A DNA stretch of 64,000 bases from an uncultured Roseibium sp. GTDB lineage: Bacteria > Pseudomonadota > Alphaproteobacteria > Rhizobiales > Stappiaceae. The position numbers were made by a program, and so were the translations under genes. Shown here piece by piece: positions 27,096 to 36,671 of this stretch. The notes under the pieces were generated by a model that had not been told where the DNA came from, did no database searches, and saw nothing but the letters and a program-made list of their open reading frames with translations. The DNA is taken from the NCBI RefSeq assembly GCF_947499295.1, contig NZ_CANMNP010000014.1:1-64000 (forward strand), read 5' to 3'. Positions within the stretch are counted from its first letter, which is position 1; every line of letters begins with the position of its first letter.

Positions 27096-27130
27096 CAATT
27101 ATTATATTGCATAATGCAAGCTAATAATTG
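27096..27130. promoter_or_regulatory. 35-bp palindrome, candidate ROK operator
   Basis: The outer arms CAATTATTA (27096-27104) and TAATAATTG (27122-27130) and the inner palindrome TTGCATAATGCAA (27107-27119) share one centre at 27113. Only two base pairs of the 35-bp palindrome do not match. It lies between the divergent starts of the binding-protein gene (27028) and the ROK gene (27205), the right place for a repressor controlling both. Confidence 0.7.
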
Positions 27131-27204
27131 ATCTTGCGGAATGTCAAGGAGGTTTGAGACAACGATGCTCTGGTTGAGCAGTCAAAATCGAAAATGAAAG
27201 AGCG

Positions 27205-28350
27205 GTGACGATGACGATGGGACTGGATTTGGGGTTCAATTCTCGGCGCATAATTGCGTGTGTCAGAACATCCGGACCGCAATCTCGTGCAGATCTTGCT
27301 CGCAGGCTCGGGGTCAACCCGGCAACTGTTACCCGACTTACAACGGCTATGGTTGAAGGTGGCATTCTGTACGAGGAATCTGATCCAGGCCGCGAAGGAA
27401 AAAAGGGATTTCCTGCCAAGGTTCTGAAGATTGAACCGACCGGCCTTTATTCAGCTGGTGTCTATCTGGACCCGGACAAGATCCGGACATGCGTGATCAA
27501 TGCTGCAGGCGACATTATTACGAACGACGAAATTGCGCCGGCCGACCTGACTTTCGAATCCATCATGACCGCGGCTGGTTCTCGTGTCAGAGAGCAGATT
27601 GGCGACTGTGGACTGGACAATAGCCGTGTCGCCGGTTGCGGCGTCAGCTATCCTGGTCAGTACACAGAGAACCCTTCTCGGGTAAGGAGAATCCAGCAGT
27701 TCAAGGATTGGCCGAACATTAGCATCGAAAGGGATCTGGAGCCGTATTTCAACATGCCCGTCAAACATATGAACGATGCGAAGGCCGCCTGTTTGGCCGA
27801 GCTCTATCACGGGGTTTGCACGGACGTTGAAGACTTTTGCTACATTTGGCTGTCTTACGGTATTGGCGGCGGCGCCGTCGTCCGTGGAAATCCACATTTG
27901 GGAAGGCTGAAGGGTGCGGCGGAGTGGGGAGGACTGTTTCCCAAAACAAAGCCTCGCCCCTCGGGACAAGACTTGTTTGATACCCTTGCCACAGCCGGGA
28001 ACCCGATTGAGAAACTAAGCGACATCGGCCAGGAACACCTCGGCTTGCCGGTCGTTCAAGCCTGGCGCGAGCGCGCGGCACAACAAATTCAATGGCTCTG
28101 CCTTGTGATAGCAAGAACCTTCGATCCGGAAACCATCGTGGTGGGTGGAACAATGCATCCCGATATCCTGGATGGTTTCATCGATTACATGATGAAAGGA
28201 AACGGCCTGGGCGATGACTATGAATGGTCCTTGCCCAACATCGTTCGTGCGTCGCGCGATGACCTGCCGGAACTGGGAGCAGCCGCGCTACCTATTCATG
28301 ACGTCACAAACCCGACAGCTTATGCGGGAAGAGCCAGCAAGGGTTGGTGA
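27205..28350 (+). CDS. ROK-family transcriptional regulator
   Basis: The 381-residue protein has an N-terminal winged helix (about residues 12-68, with SRADLARRLGVNPATVTRLT) followed by a ROK domain carrying a glycine-rich segment (SYGIGGGAVVRG at about 213-224). The zinc-type GHCGC motif of glucokinase-like ROK proteins is not evident. ROK regulators sense sugars or sugar phosphates. GTG at 27205 and ATGs at 27211 and 27217 are possible starts, and none has a strong ribosome-binding site. It probably represses the divergent ABC operon through the 35-bp palindrome. Confidence 0.82.
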   Translation: MTMTMGLDLGFNSRRIIACVRTSGPQSRADLARRLGVNPATVTRLTTAMVEGGILYEESDPGREGKKGFPAKVLKIEPTGLYSAGVYLDPDKIRTCVINAAGDIITNDEIAPADLTFESIMTAAGSRVREQIGDCGLDNSRVAGCGVSYPGQYTENPSRVRRIQQFKDWPNISIERDLEPYFNMPVKHMNDAKAACLAELYHGVCTDVEDFCYIWLSYGIGGGAVVRGNPHLGRLKGAAEWGGLFPKTKPRPSGQDLFDTLATAGNPIEKLSDIGQEHLGLPVVQAWRERAAQQIQWLCLVIARTFDPETIVVGGTMHPDILDGFIDYMMKGNGLGDDYEWSLPNIVRASRDDLPELGAAALPIHDVTNPTAYAGRASKGW

Positions 28351-28386
28351 GGAATCCGTTCAGAATATCGGGAGGCTTTGATCAAC

Positions 28387-28830
28387 TCATCCTCCAGGCT
28401 GCCACCCCTCGGGAGCCATTTCAAAGCCTTCGAACTGAAAGCCGGGCGCCACAGTGCAGCCAACCAACGTCCAGTTGCCTAGCGATCGCGCCTGCTGCCA
28501 CCCGTCGCGAGGCACAATTCCTTGCGGACGCTGACCTGCGGCGAGATCGATTCCGAGCGTCAGCACCTCTTTGCGCGCTCCATCCGGGCTGACGGACAGT
28601 TCAAGCGGCGCGCCCCCATACCAATGCCAGGTCTCCACCGCGTCGACCTTGTGCCAGCGTGACAGCATCCCTTCCGGCAACAGGAAGTAAATGAGCGTTG
28701 AGGCGGCCCGTCCTGCCGCATCGGTGATGTCATCCCGAAAGGTTTCGACATAATACCCGCCTTCAGGATGTGGCTGCATTTTCAAAAGGCTGACGACATC
28801 GTCAGCCGTCAAGTTCGGTGAAAGGCTCAT
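28387..28830 (-). CDS. Cupin-fold protein of the DUF985 family
   Basis: The 147-residue protein has the DUF985 pattern PHPEGGYYVETFRD near residue 20, IYFLLPEGMLSRWHKVDAVETWHWY in the middle, and TLVGCTVAPGFQFEGFEMA at the end. It is a single cupin barrel resembling yeast YML079w, and its function is unknown. It is convergent with the ROK gene and separated from it by about 35 bp. Confidence 0.82.
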   Translation of the reverse strand: MSLSPNLTADDVVSLLKMQPHPEGGYYVETFRDDITDAAGRAASTLIYFLLPEGMLSRWHKVDAVETWHWYGGAPLELSVSPDGARKEVLTLGIDLAAGQRPQGIVPRDGWQQARSLGNWTLVGCTVAPGFQFEGFEMAPEGWQPGG

Positions 28831-28876
28831 CTAAAATTCCGAAAATGAATGCCAGCTCAGCGGCACCGCCAGCCCC

Positions 28877-29092
28877 TCAGGACTGGCTGGTGTCCGAACA
28901 GAAGGCGATATCGTCAATGGTTTCACGAAGCGCCGCAACGACTTCTTCGTAAAGTACTTGCATGTCCAGCCGGTGCCCGCCGCCGTGGTGCATTGGAATG
29001 GCCTCCGCCTGATTGACGATCCGATGAACCACATCCTTGGCCCGCTGTTCAGCGGTTCGGCTCGAATGGTTTTTGCTACTCGCAGGTGTCAT
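28877..29092 (-). CDS. Small hypothetical protein
   Basis: The predicted protein has 71 residues, is mostly polar and helical, and contains an MHHGGGHRLDM segment. An AAGGGG ribosome-binding site lies 9 bases before the ATG, which supports translation. No family is recognised. It precedes the cupin gene in the same direction. A competing frame at 28831-29034 has no such start context. Confidence 0.5.
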   Translation of the reverse strand: MTPASSKNHSSRTAEQRAKDVVHRIVNQAEAIPMHHGGGHRLDMQVLYEEVVAALRETIDDIAFCSDTSQS

Positions 29093-29228
29093 GGAACTGC
29101 CCCTTCACAGATCACGATCTCGTGCATATGGGGACAGTTCCCATTTGTTTTAAGTCCGGACAACAGAAAAGCTTCCAGCGAAAACAATCAGGAATTGTTG
29201 CCGGGCCCTTAGCACCCGCGCAACATAG

Positions 29229-30011
29229 TCAGGCGTTGTCCTTGCGCGTCCGGATCTCGGTAAAGACTTCTACAGCCGCCTTTCCTTCCATTCCAAGCGC
29301 AGCTGCAACCGAAGCCTCTCCGGCCCGTAAAAACGGATTTGTTGCCTTTTCAAGCTTCATTGTTGTCGGCAATGTCGCCTCGCCTCTGGCGCGGAGCCCG
29401 GCAACCTCCTCGGCACGAGCTTTCAGATCAGCATTCTCCGGTTCGATGGTGAGGGCAAAACGGGCGTTTGCTTCGGTATACTCGTGACCGCAATAGATCA
29501 CGGTGTCATCGGGCAACTTTTGCATCAGCTTCGCGAGCGATGACCACATCATCTCCTTGTCGCCCTCAAAGACGCGACCGCAACCGAGCGAGAACAGCGT
29601 ATCGCCCGTATGGGCAACCCCGATTGATGCGATATGCCAGGAAATCTGGTCAAGTGTGTGCCCGGGCGTCGATATGGCCCAGATCTCGTAGGGACCGCAC
29701 AGAACGCCATCTCCATCTTCAACGGTCCGGTCCAGTTCAGCGATCTTCTGCCGCGATCTTTCCGGGCCGATCACGTTCGCTCCGGTCTTCTCCTTCAATT
29801 CGCCCAAACCCTGGACGTGGTCCCAGTGATGGTGGGTGACCAGAATATGGGTCAATTTCCAGCCAGTGGTCTCAAGCACTCTTTCATAGGCTCCGGCATC
29901 CGGCACGTCGAACGCGATGGTCGTTCCACTCTCAGAATCATGAATGAGAACGCCGAAATTGTCGTCGAGGCAGGAAAACTGGCGGATTTCAGTCGTGTCA
30001 CTCAATGCCAT
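29229..30011 (-). CDS. gloB: Hydroxyacylglutathione hydrolase (glyoxalase II)
   Basis: The 260-residue metallo-beta-lactamase-fold enzyme hydrolyses S-lactoylglutathione to D-lactate and glutathione. It has the metal motif THHHWDH near residue 60, the later ligands in STPGHTLDQISW and HTGDTLFSLGCGR, and the glyoxalase II motif YCGHEYTEANARFA. The start at 30011 is where homology begins. An upstream ATG at 30164 would run through the divergent promoter. It is divergent from a methyltransferase gene, as in many alphaproteobacteria. Confidence 0.92.
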   Translation of the reverse strand: MALSDTTEIRQFSCLDDNFGVLIHDSESGTTIAFDVPDAGAYERVLETTGWKLTHILVTHHHWDHVQGLGELKEKTGANVIGPERSRQKIAELDRTVEDGDGVLCGPYEIWAISTPGHTLDQISWHIASIGVAHTGDTLFSLGCGRVFEGDKEMMWSSLAKLMQKLPDDTVIYCGHEYTEANARFALTIEPENADLKARAEEVAGLRARGEATLPTTMKLEKATNPFLRAGEASVAAALGMEGKAAVEVFTEIRTRKDNA

Positions 30012-30162
30012 GGAAGAGCTCCGTTGATGGGCAGGTCTGTTGAAACGCAGAGTGGCAAAGTGCCGGAACAAGAGCAAGGCAAGAGATCTTGCACTGGACT
30101 GCCGTTCCATGTTCAATCGCGGCGTCAAGGGGACGGACCCCGAACTCACAGAGCCAGGCTGC

Positions 30163-30945
30163 ATGTATCTAGATGTCGTTCATTTGCGCGCCTTTTACGA
30201 TTTACCGCTCGGCCGGTTGCTCCGAAGCCTGATCGGCGCCCCGATCCGCAAGATGTGGCCTGACCTGTCAGGGCAAAGTCTGCTTGGCATTGGCTATGCG
30301 GGTCCTTTCATGCGTCCCTATCTGGAGTCGGCCGAACGCGCGATTGCCGCAATGCCTGCCCCGCAAGGCGCCGTACCCTGGCCGCGGGAACGGGCGGGAT
30401 CTTGCACGCTGGTCGAAGACGCGATTTTGCCCTTTCCCGATCTATCCTTCGACAGGATCATGCTTGTCCATGCCCTGGACCATTGCTCGGACCCGGCGGC
30501 CGTCTTGAAAGAAGCCTGGCGGGTGCTGGCGCCCGGAGGTCGGCTGATCATAGTGGTGCCCAATCGACGTGGTCTGTGGGCGCAGTCGGAGCTTTCCCCG
30601 TTCGGATATGGCAGGCCCTATTCCGGCCGTCAGCTGAAGGATTTGATGAAAAGCTGCCAGTTCAACGTTCTGGACGACACGGAAGCCTTGTTCATGCCGC
30701 CGTCAAAGGCACGAGCGATCCTGCGCGCGGCACGAACATGGGAAGGGATCGGACGCCGCATCCTGCCCGCATTCGGTGGCGTCCTCGTTATGGAAGCGGA
30801 AAAACTGGTGTTTCAGAGTTTGCCCGCCGACGGCAAACGCAGCCGCCTGCGCGTTTTTCGTCCTGTCTTCATACCGGAAGGTGTCGCAACGGGTTTGAAG
30901 CCGGTTCGGGCAACACGATCAAGTCAGTTCCGGCTACCTCGATAG
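30163..30945 (+). CDS. Class I SAM-dependent methyltransferase
   Basis: The 260-residue protein begins MYLDVVHLRAFYDLPLGR, the common start of an alphaproteobacterial methyltransferase family found beside gloB. The SAM site is a reduced motif I (LLGIGYAGPF), followed by ILPFPDLSFDRIMLVHALDH and EAWRVLAPGGRLIIVVPNR, characteristic of Methyltransf_11 domains. The target is unknown. The start at 30163 is chosen by family pattern. Longer in-frame starts from 30040 exist but add unrelated residues. A long hairpin overlaps its stop codon. Confidence 0.8.
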   Translation: MYLDVVHLRAFYDLPLGRLLRSLIGAPIRKMWPDLSGQSLLGIGYAGPFMRPYLESAERAIAAMPAPQGAVPWPRERAGSCTLVEDAILPFPDLSFDRIMLVHALDHCSDPAAVLKEAWRVLAPGGRLIIVVPNRRGLWAQSELSPFGYGRPYSGRQLKDLMKSCQFNVLDDTEALFMPPSKARAILRAARTWEGIGRRILPAFGGVLVMEAEKLVFQSLPADGKRSRLRVFRPVFIPEGVATGLKPVRATRSSQFRLPR

Positions 30946-30966
30946 ACTTGTCTGTCGAGGTAGCCG
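30931..30966. terminator. Long hairpin overlapping the methyltransferase stop codon
   Basis: Two 17-base arms (30931-30947 and 30950-30966) pair completely except for one G-U, leaving a 2-base gap that would open to a small loop. The TAG stop at 30943-30945 lies inside the 5' arm. There is no T-tract on either strand, so it may end transcription weakly or protect mRNA ends between the convergent methyltransferase and chemoreceptor genes. Confidence 0.55.
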
Positions 30967-31041
30967 TGAAAAGGGGTCAAGCACAAGAAGCAGTGACGGC
31001 TCGAAGCCGGCACCATTTTGTTCAATCTTCCTGACGAAACG

Positions 31042-33201
31042 CTACGCTGCTTCGACATTGCGCAAAAATGTGTCCACCTCATTGCTGATTTCAGCCGACC
31101 GCTCGGCCAAATTTTCAGAAGAAGTCAGAACGCTGTCAGCGGAGCTCTTTGTTTCAGTAACAGCAGAACTCACACGCTCCATACCATTGCTGACTGACTT
31201 GTTCCCTTCTGCCGCCTGCTGAACATTCTGTGCAATTTCCTGCGTCGCCGTCGACTGTTCCTCGATTGCCGAGGCGATCGAAGACATAAAGGTGTCGATT
31301 TCAGCGACTGACGAAGCAATCCCTCCGATATCAACGACAGCTTCTTCTGTTGACGCCTGGATTGTCGTGATTTGCTGCGAGATTTGCTCTGTTGCCTTGC
31401 CTGTTTGCTCAGCCAGCGATTTGACTTCCGAGGCGACAACCGCAAAGCCCTTTCCAGCTTCGCCGGCTCTGGCAGCTTCGATAGTGGCATTAAGAGCCAG
31501 AAGATTGGTCTGCTCGGCAATATCGGAGATCATCCCGATCACCTGCCCAATCTGCTGCGCAGCTTCCGCCAATGACTTGACCTTTGCATTGACACTATCT
31601 GCATCGGCCGTTGCGCTGTTGACGAGGTTAAGGCCGCGGGACAATTGACCACTGATTTCTTGAACGGATGCTGTCAATTCCTCAGTTGTACTTGCAACGG
31701 TTTCAACGTTTGCCGTTGCGACATTTGACGAGTCAGAAGCCTTTTGAGTGGTTGTCTCGGTTGTTTCCGCAATTTGATTCAAGGTGAGCGCAGCCCCTTT
31801 CATCTCACCGCTGTCATGGGTAATCATTTCAAGCATCGCCCGCATTCTTTCGCGGAATTCCTTGATCAGCTGGTCGACCCTGTTTTGGCGGTTAACCTGC
31901 ATCTGATTGGCCTCGGTGGCTTCGTTTTCCAGGCGCACGCGTTCCACACCGCTCTGACGGAAGACTTCAACTGTGTCGGCAATCATCCCGACTTCGTCTT
32001 TCCGGCCTTGGAAAGGTACACTCAGTTCATGTTCACCCTCAGCCAGTTTTCCCATTACGTCAGTGAGTTTCATCAGTGGTCGAATTGCTGTTCGCATGAC
32101 AACAAGGACCAAAGCTACTGCAATGAGCAGCGTGATGACCCCAAGCCCCAGAAGAATTGCCGTAGCGGTCGCGACCAGCTCGGCTGCCTTTTCATCTGCA
32201 CCATCGCTTAGTGCGTCCGCAACGTCGATAATCTGGTTGATCTGCTTAACGAGCTCGTCACCAATCTGATCAACTTCCTCTGCCTTCGTGTCTGCGATTG
32301 CTTCATTCGTCAGCATCTTTTGGTGGCTGTCGAAGACGGCATCTTTCTCCGTGGCCATAGCAACCCAGCTTGTGAAGTCACCCGTTAAATCCTTGATGTC
32401 TGCCCGGTCGGCATCGGTTTCAGAATATTGCGCAAGAATGTCTAGCCATTGCGTCGCTTCACCTGAAATTGCGGCGTAGGCTTCACGTCGGCCCGGGACC
32501 TTTTCAGGGTCCTCTTCTGCCAGCACTTCAGCGACAGAGGCTTCGATTGCGTTCACAAGAGACCGAAGTTTGAGAGCGCCCTCGACCATCGGGTATTCAC
32601 GTTCGAAAAGGTCACCAAGAATATCGTTCATCTTCGCAGCTGTGGCCTGACCGGACGCCAATAACGTGTCGCCCTGCTCTTCGGCAGCTGCCATTTCCTG
32701 TTCATTGCTTTCTGAAAGCTTCAGCAACCGATCGGCAATCTTGTCGCCGAGAACATCCATCTCCGCCTGCTGGCTTTCGGATAGAGTTTCATACCTGAGC
32801 TCATCTGAGTGAGACGTATACATTGCGTCTGCTGCTGCAAGAAGAGCTGCCTTTTCGTCGTTCAAAGAGTCGATCGTTTGCTGGAGTTTCTCATCGACTA
32901 TGATGGAATCAAGCTCCAAAATAGCGTCGTCGAAACTCACGACAGCGGCTTTGAATTCCTTATGCAATTCAACAACGTCTTCAGGCTCTTCATCAGCCAG
33001 TATTTCAAGGATGAGTTTCTGTATCTCTGTAGCATAGTAGACTACGTCGTCAGCAGTCTCGATAGTTGGCGTGACAACATCAGAAATCTCATTGATCTGT
33101 ATTTCGATCTTCTTGACTTGCCACAGTCCGATTCCACCTGAAACAACAGCAAGGATCGCCATAAGCACGACCCCGGAAATGATCTTGTTTTGAATTGTCA
33201 C
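31042..33201 (-). CDS. Methyl-accepting chemotaxis protein
   Basis: The 719-residue chemoreceptor has a first membrane helix at residues 7-28, a helical periplasmic sensor of about 310 residues rich in Glu and Ala, a second helix at about 345-370, a HAMP domain (about 371-425), and a cytoplasmic signalling domain. The hairpin tip of the signalling domain reads [20 protein letters not shown]. It signals to CheA/CheW at the inner membrane. The sensor is a long four-helix or HBM-like bundle with no PAS or Cache pattern visible. It has no CheR-binding pentapeptide at the C-terminus (ends RNVEAA). The gene stands alone. Confidence 0.92.
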   Translation of the reverse strand: MTIQNKIISGVVLMAILAVVSGGIGLWQVKKIEIQINEISDVVTPTIETADDVVYYATEIQKLILEILADEEPEDVVELHKEFKAAVVSFDDAILELDSIIVDEKLQQTIDSLNDEKAALLAAADAMYTSHSDELRYETLSESQQAEMDVLGDKIADRLLKLSESNEQEMAAAEEQGDTLLASGQATAAKMNDILGDLFEREYPMVEGALKLRSLVNAIEASVAEVLAEEDPEKVPGRREAYAAISGEATQWLDILAQYSETDADRADIKDLTGDFTSWVAMATEKDAVFDSHQKMLTNEAIADTKAEEVDQIGDELVKQINQIIDVADALSDGADEKAAELVATATAILLGLGVITLLIAVALVLVVMRTAIRPLMKLTDVMGKLAEGEHELSVPFQGRKDEVGMIADTVEVFRQSGVERVRLENEATEANQMQVNRQNRVDQLIKEFRERMRAMLEMITHDSGEMKGAALTLNQIAETTETTTQKASDSSNVATANVETVASTTEELTASVQEISGQLSRGLNLVNSATADADSVNAKVKSLAEAAQQIGQVIGMISDIAEQTNLLALNATIEAARAGEAGKGFAVVASEVKSLAEQTGKATEQISQQITTIQASTEEAVVDIGGIASSVAEIDTFMSSIASAIEEQSTATQEIAQNVQQAAEGNKSVSNGMERVSSAVTETKSSADSVLTSSENLAERSAEISNEVDTFLRNVEAA

Positions 33202-33714
33202 GGGAGATCTCCTAGCAAATTTCCAACATGACGATGCTTGAATCCAACAATTAATAAAAAAATAATCGACGATAACTTGAAAAAAGCCGTCAAATTTTCA
33301 GTTATACCAATGGTTGAATGGATAAATTTCCCTCACACCTTTTACGATTATTTGGTTTTTTTGAAAATCTACATTAGATCATATTTAGAATAGATGCGTA
33401 TTGCTTGATAGGCAGCAATTCTTATTCAGTAGAATAAGAAGTAATTCTTGCACGCCAAAATTATGGTTAATTTCGCACTATCAAAAATCACCCATCGGCA
33501 TTTTGTTTTGTTGTTTTGACATCAGTTTATTCTGTCAGCTTCAGAAAATTACGTGACTATACTTATCGTTGAATTTTTGGAAAAAGTGATATTCCAAGTC
33601 TCATTTTCTGTCATTTTTGTCCAAAATCGCCTGCAAATGGCTTGTATTGAGTTTTTCGAATCGATTTTTGAACATCACAGCGCACAGATAAGCCGCTCAC
33701 GGGACCAAGGTCTG
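33202..33714. other. AT-rich intergenic region upstream of the chemoreceptor gene
   Basis: This 513-bp stretch is much richer in A and T than its neighbours and has many homopolymeric A/T runs. An open frame on the plus strand from 33553 extends antisense into metW and is not credible as a gene. I found no convincing promoter consensus, RNA gene or repeat. It probably holds the chemoreceptor promoter and may be a xenogeneic-silencing-like AT tract. Confidence 0.5.
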
Positions 33715-34347
33715 CTAACGGTGCAACAAAAAGACAGCCTGTTCGGCCACAATGTTCCAGACCCACCATGGTGCATTCACCGGGATTTCGTTGCCGTGGG
33801 CGCTCAAGGCAACAGCCTTGACGACTTCGGCGTCCAGCTCATGGCACAACTCGACAAAGTCACGAAGGGAACAGAAGTGAATGTTTGGCGTGTCGTACCA
33901 TTGATACGGCAGATATTTCGTTACCGGCATGCGGCCACGAAAGAGAAGCTGCATGCGGTTGCGCCAATGGGCAAAATTCGGGATCGACACAATCACCCGC
34001 TTGCCGATCCGCAGCAGCTCGCTCATCACCTCTTTCGGCTCGCGCGTCGCCTGCAGGGTCTGACTGAGAATGACTACATCAAACGCCTGGTCCGGATAAT
34101 CGGAGAGATCCTTGTCCGCATCACCCTGTATGACGGAAAGGCCTCGAGCAACGCACCGGTTCACACCAGCCTGTGACAATTCAATGCCCCGTCCGTCGAT
34201 ATGCCGCTCACGGGCAAGAAGATCAAGCAGGGCTCCGTCTTCCGAACCGATGTCTAGAACGCGTGCGCCTTCAGGCACCAGCGAGGCAACCACCTTGTGA
34301 TCGCCGCGCACTTCTCCGGGGCGGGTCTGTCTGGGGGCCAGGTTCAT
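33715..34347 (-). CDS. metW: MetW, methionine biosynthesis accessory protein
   Basis: The 210-residue protein has a SAM-methyltransferase fold with VPEGARVLDIGSEDGALLDLL near residue 28 and the MetW-typical segments VSIPNFAHWRNRMQLLFRGRMP and YQWYDTPNIHFCSLRDF. It acts with MetX in homoserine acetylation for methionine synthesis. The start at 34347, preceded by GGGGAGG, lies 4 bp after the metX stop. The alternative at 34365 would overlap metX. Confidence 0.92.
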   Translation of the reverse strand: MNLAPRQTRPGEVRGDHKVVASLVPEGARVLDIGSEDGALLDLLARERHIDGRGIELSQAGVNRCVARGLSVIQGDADKDLSDYPDQAFDVVILSQTLQATREPKEVMSELLRIGKRVIVSIPNFAHWRNRMQLLFRGRMPVTKYLPYQWYDTPNIHFCSLRDFVELCHELDAEVVKAVALSAHGNEIPVNAPWWVWNIVAEQAVFLLHR

Positions 34348-34351
34348 TGTA

Positions 34352-35554
34352 TCAAGCCTCCCCACCTGGAGCGGGCACGCCGCGCGCCCGTGCAGCGCCC
34401 GTCAGGAAGCCCCGAATGGTTTCGAACATCTCCGGCACATCCAACAGGAAAGAATCGTGACCGCGATCGCTCTCAATCTCGACAAAGGACACATTGGCTG
34501 CCGCGGCATTCAAGGCCTTAACAACTTGTCGGCTTTCTGAAGTTGGAAACAACCAGTCGGACGTGAATGACATCACGCAAAAGCGCGTGTTCGTTCCGGC
34601 GAATGCTTGCGGCAATGCACCGTCAAACTGGTCGGCCAGGTCAAAATAGTCCATGGCGCGGGTGACATAGAGATAGGAATTGGCGTCAAACCGATCGACA
34701 AACGTCATACCCTGATGACGCAGGTAACTTTCGATTTGGAAATCCGCGTCAAAACCGAAAGTCAGATTATCTCTGTCTTGCAGGTTCCTGCCGAACTTCT
34801 GATGCAGCGATTCATCCGACATATAGGTGACGTGTGCCGCCATGCGTGCAACCGCCAGACCTTTCGTTGGACGGACACCTTCCTGGATATAGGTGCCCTG
34901 CCGCCAGTTGGGATCAGCCATGATTGCCTGTCTGCCAACTTCGTGAAACGCGATGTTCTGGGATGTGTGACGCGCAGCAGCCGCGATCGGGACTGCCGCA
35001 AACACCCGTTCCGGATAACTGACCGCCCATTGCAAAACCTGCATCCCGCCCATGGAACCACCCATGACGGCAAAGAGCGTGTCAATGCCCAGATGGTCGA
35101 CCAAGCGAGCCTGAGCGCGAACCATATCGCGAATGGTGATTACCGGAAGATCAAGACCATAAGGCACGCCGGTTTGCGGGTTCACGGTTGCAGGGCCGGT
35201 CGTTCCAAGGCACCCGCCAAGAACATTGGCGCAAATGACGAAGTAATGATCGGTGTCGACAGGCTTGCCGGGACCGACCATCAATTCCCACCAGCCCGGT
35301 TTGCCGGTTACAGGATTGGTAGACGCGACATACTGATCACCCGTCAGCGCATGACAGATCACAATCGCGTTGGATTTGTCGGCGTTCAGCTCGCCATAAG
35401 TCTCATAAGCAATTTGCCAGGGCCCGAGTTTGACGCCAGAATCCAGCTCCAGGGGCTCATCTGCAGGAAAATGCGCGAGCATGCTTGACGGGGTGATGGC
35501 CTCGTTTGCCTTGACGTCTTCTGATGTTTCTAGACTGGGTGTATCGGCAGACAT
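34352..35554 (-). CDS. metX: Homoserine O-acetyltransferase
   Basis: The 400-residue alpha/beta hydrolase transfers acetyl (or succinyl) to homoserine. The nucleophile Ser lies in [14 protein letters not shown] at about residue 165. The catalytic Asp and His lie in [13 protein letters not shown] and the C-terminal [12 protein letters not shown]. The substrate-binding motif [11 protein letters not shown] is also present. It forms an operon with metW. The 5' leader between 35555 and about 35700 contains a GC-rich hairpin but no recognised SAM riboswitch. Confidence 0.93.
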   Translation of the reverse strand: MSADTPSLETSEDVKANEAITPSSMLAHFPADEPLELDSGVKLGPWQIAYETYGELNADKSNAIVICHALTGDQYVASTNPVTGKPGWWELMVGPGKPVDTDHYFVICANVLGGCLGTTGPATVNPQTGVPYGLDLPVITIRDMVRAQARLVDHLGIDTLFAVMGGSMGGMQVLQWAVSYPERVFAAVPIAAAARHTSQNIAFHEVGRQAIMADPNWRQGTYIQEGVRPTKGLAVARMAAHVTYMSDESLHQKFGRNLQDRDNLTFGFDADFQIESYLRHQGMTFVDRFDANSYLYVTRAMDYFDLADQFDGALPQAFAGTNTRFCVMSFTSDWLFPTSESRQVVKALNAAAANVSFVEIESDRGHDSFLLDVPEMFETIRGFLTGAARARGVPAPGGEA

Positions 35555-35784
35555 GGCTCGGTTCGGCGTGTTGATATCGGTCCGGATTGATTTAGAACCT
35601 GATTGCAGCGATTTGGGGCCCGCTGAACCCGCTCCCTGATTGCCACCGCCATAGGCGGCCTGACATCAGTCAGACTGGCGACCTAGCCGCGTGAAGCTTA
35701 CAGAGTCAATGTTTTCTTTTGCGTTTGACCGATCACATGCCTATGACTATGCGCCGCTGACCCTTGAATAAGGCGGAGCCTTCA

Positions 35785-36639
35785 ATGTCTCAATTACCGG
35801 ATAGCGGATTGTCGCTGGCCGACTTGCGCAAGCGCATCGACGATATCGATGCCCGCATCCATGATGCGCTGATGGAGCGCGCTCAGGCGGAAGCTGAAAT
35901 TAACTCGGCCACTCCAGTCTCGGGCGAAAGCAGACCGGTTTTCTCACCGGAGCGGGACGCGGATCTCATGCGTCAGCTGGTGGAGCGCCACCAGGGTGAA
36001 TTGCCACTGGCAACAGTCGAGCACTTCTGGCGAGACATCATCTGTGCTTGTACCGACCTCAGGGAAGACACCGCCATTCATCTGGACGGCAGCGCTGAGT
36101 TAATCGACATGCTGGATCTGGCGCGCTTCTATTTCGGGTTTGCCGCCGAATTGATCCCAGGAAGCGATGCTGCCGATGTGGTTGGCGCCGTCGCCGCATC
36201 CAGGGCTGATCTTGGACTCATAGCCTTGAACGACCGGGCCGAACTGCCCTGGTGGCGCGGCCTGAGCGATACCGGTGCACAAGTTCGATCCAGGCTTCCC
36301 TTTGTGGTTCTGGAAGACCGGCCAGCCGATTTGCCTACTCTTGTGCTGTCCCGTGCTGACGGTCTGGTCGACAACACGGATGTAGCGGTCTATGACGCTC
36401 GCTGGTCCGATCTCCTGCCCGGCAAACTGATGGATCAGGGTATTGAAGTCCTCAGCTTCTTCCGTTCCGCAAGCGGCGTCGATGCCCTGATTGCCATTTC
36501 AGGTGAATTGTCGGAGGAAGACGTTCTGGAATCCTGCGTCTCAGCAGGTGCAGCACCGGACATATTGAGACATGTCGGCGGATATGCCGCGCCAATTGAC
36601 GGCGATGACGACGCAGACGAAACGTTTGGACCGGAATAA
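35785..36639 (+). CDS. Chorismate mutase with C-terminal extension
   Basis: The 284-residue protein has an AroQ-type chorismate mutase domain in the first 95 residues ([24 protein letters not shown], with the catalytic Arg/Lys pattern). A region of about 190 residues follows that resembles the non-catalytic tail of alphaproteobacterial fusions related to prephenate dehydratase. It lacks the clear TRF motif of that enzyme. It starts phenylalanine and tyrosine synthesis from chorismate. ATG at 35785 follows AGGCGGAG, while TTG at 35764 is a weaker choice. It is the first gene of a unit with hisC and the dehydrogenase gene. Confidence 0.82.
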   Translation: MSQLPDSGLSLADLRKRIDDIDARIHDALMERAQAEAEINSATPVSGESRPVFSPERDADLMRQLVERHQGELPLATVEHFWRDIICACTDLREDTAIHLDGSAELIDMLDLARFYFGFAAELIPGSDAADVVGAVAASRADLGLIALNDRAELPWWRGLSDTGAQVRSRLPFVVLEDRPADLPTLVLSRADGLVDNTDVAVYDARWSDLLPGKLMDQGIEVLSFFRSASGVDALIAISGELSEEDVLESCVSAGAAPDILRHVGGYAAPIDGDDDADETFGPE

Positions 36640-36671
36640 ATACTGGAAGCCGGGGACAGGGAGCCTCAGGA

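Noticed and set aside
33553..34176. Long plus-strand frame overlapping metW
   Set aside because: It is antisense to metW, has no recognisable protein pattern, and starts in the AT-rich gap without a ribosome-binding site. The metW frame shows clear family motifs.
34607..35488. Plus-strand frame opposite metX
   Set aside because: MetX motifs are complete on the minus strand, and the antisense product resembles no family.
35555..35700. SAM-II or SAM/SAH riboswitch before metX
   Set aside because: I looked for the conserved SAM-II core and its purine-rich 3' element and did not find them. Only an unassigned hairpin is present.
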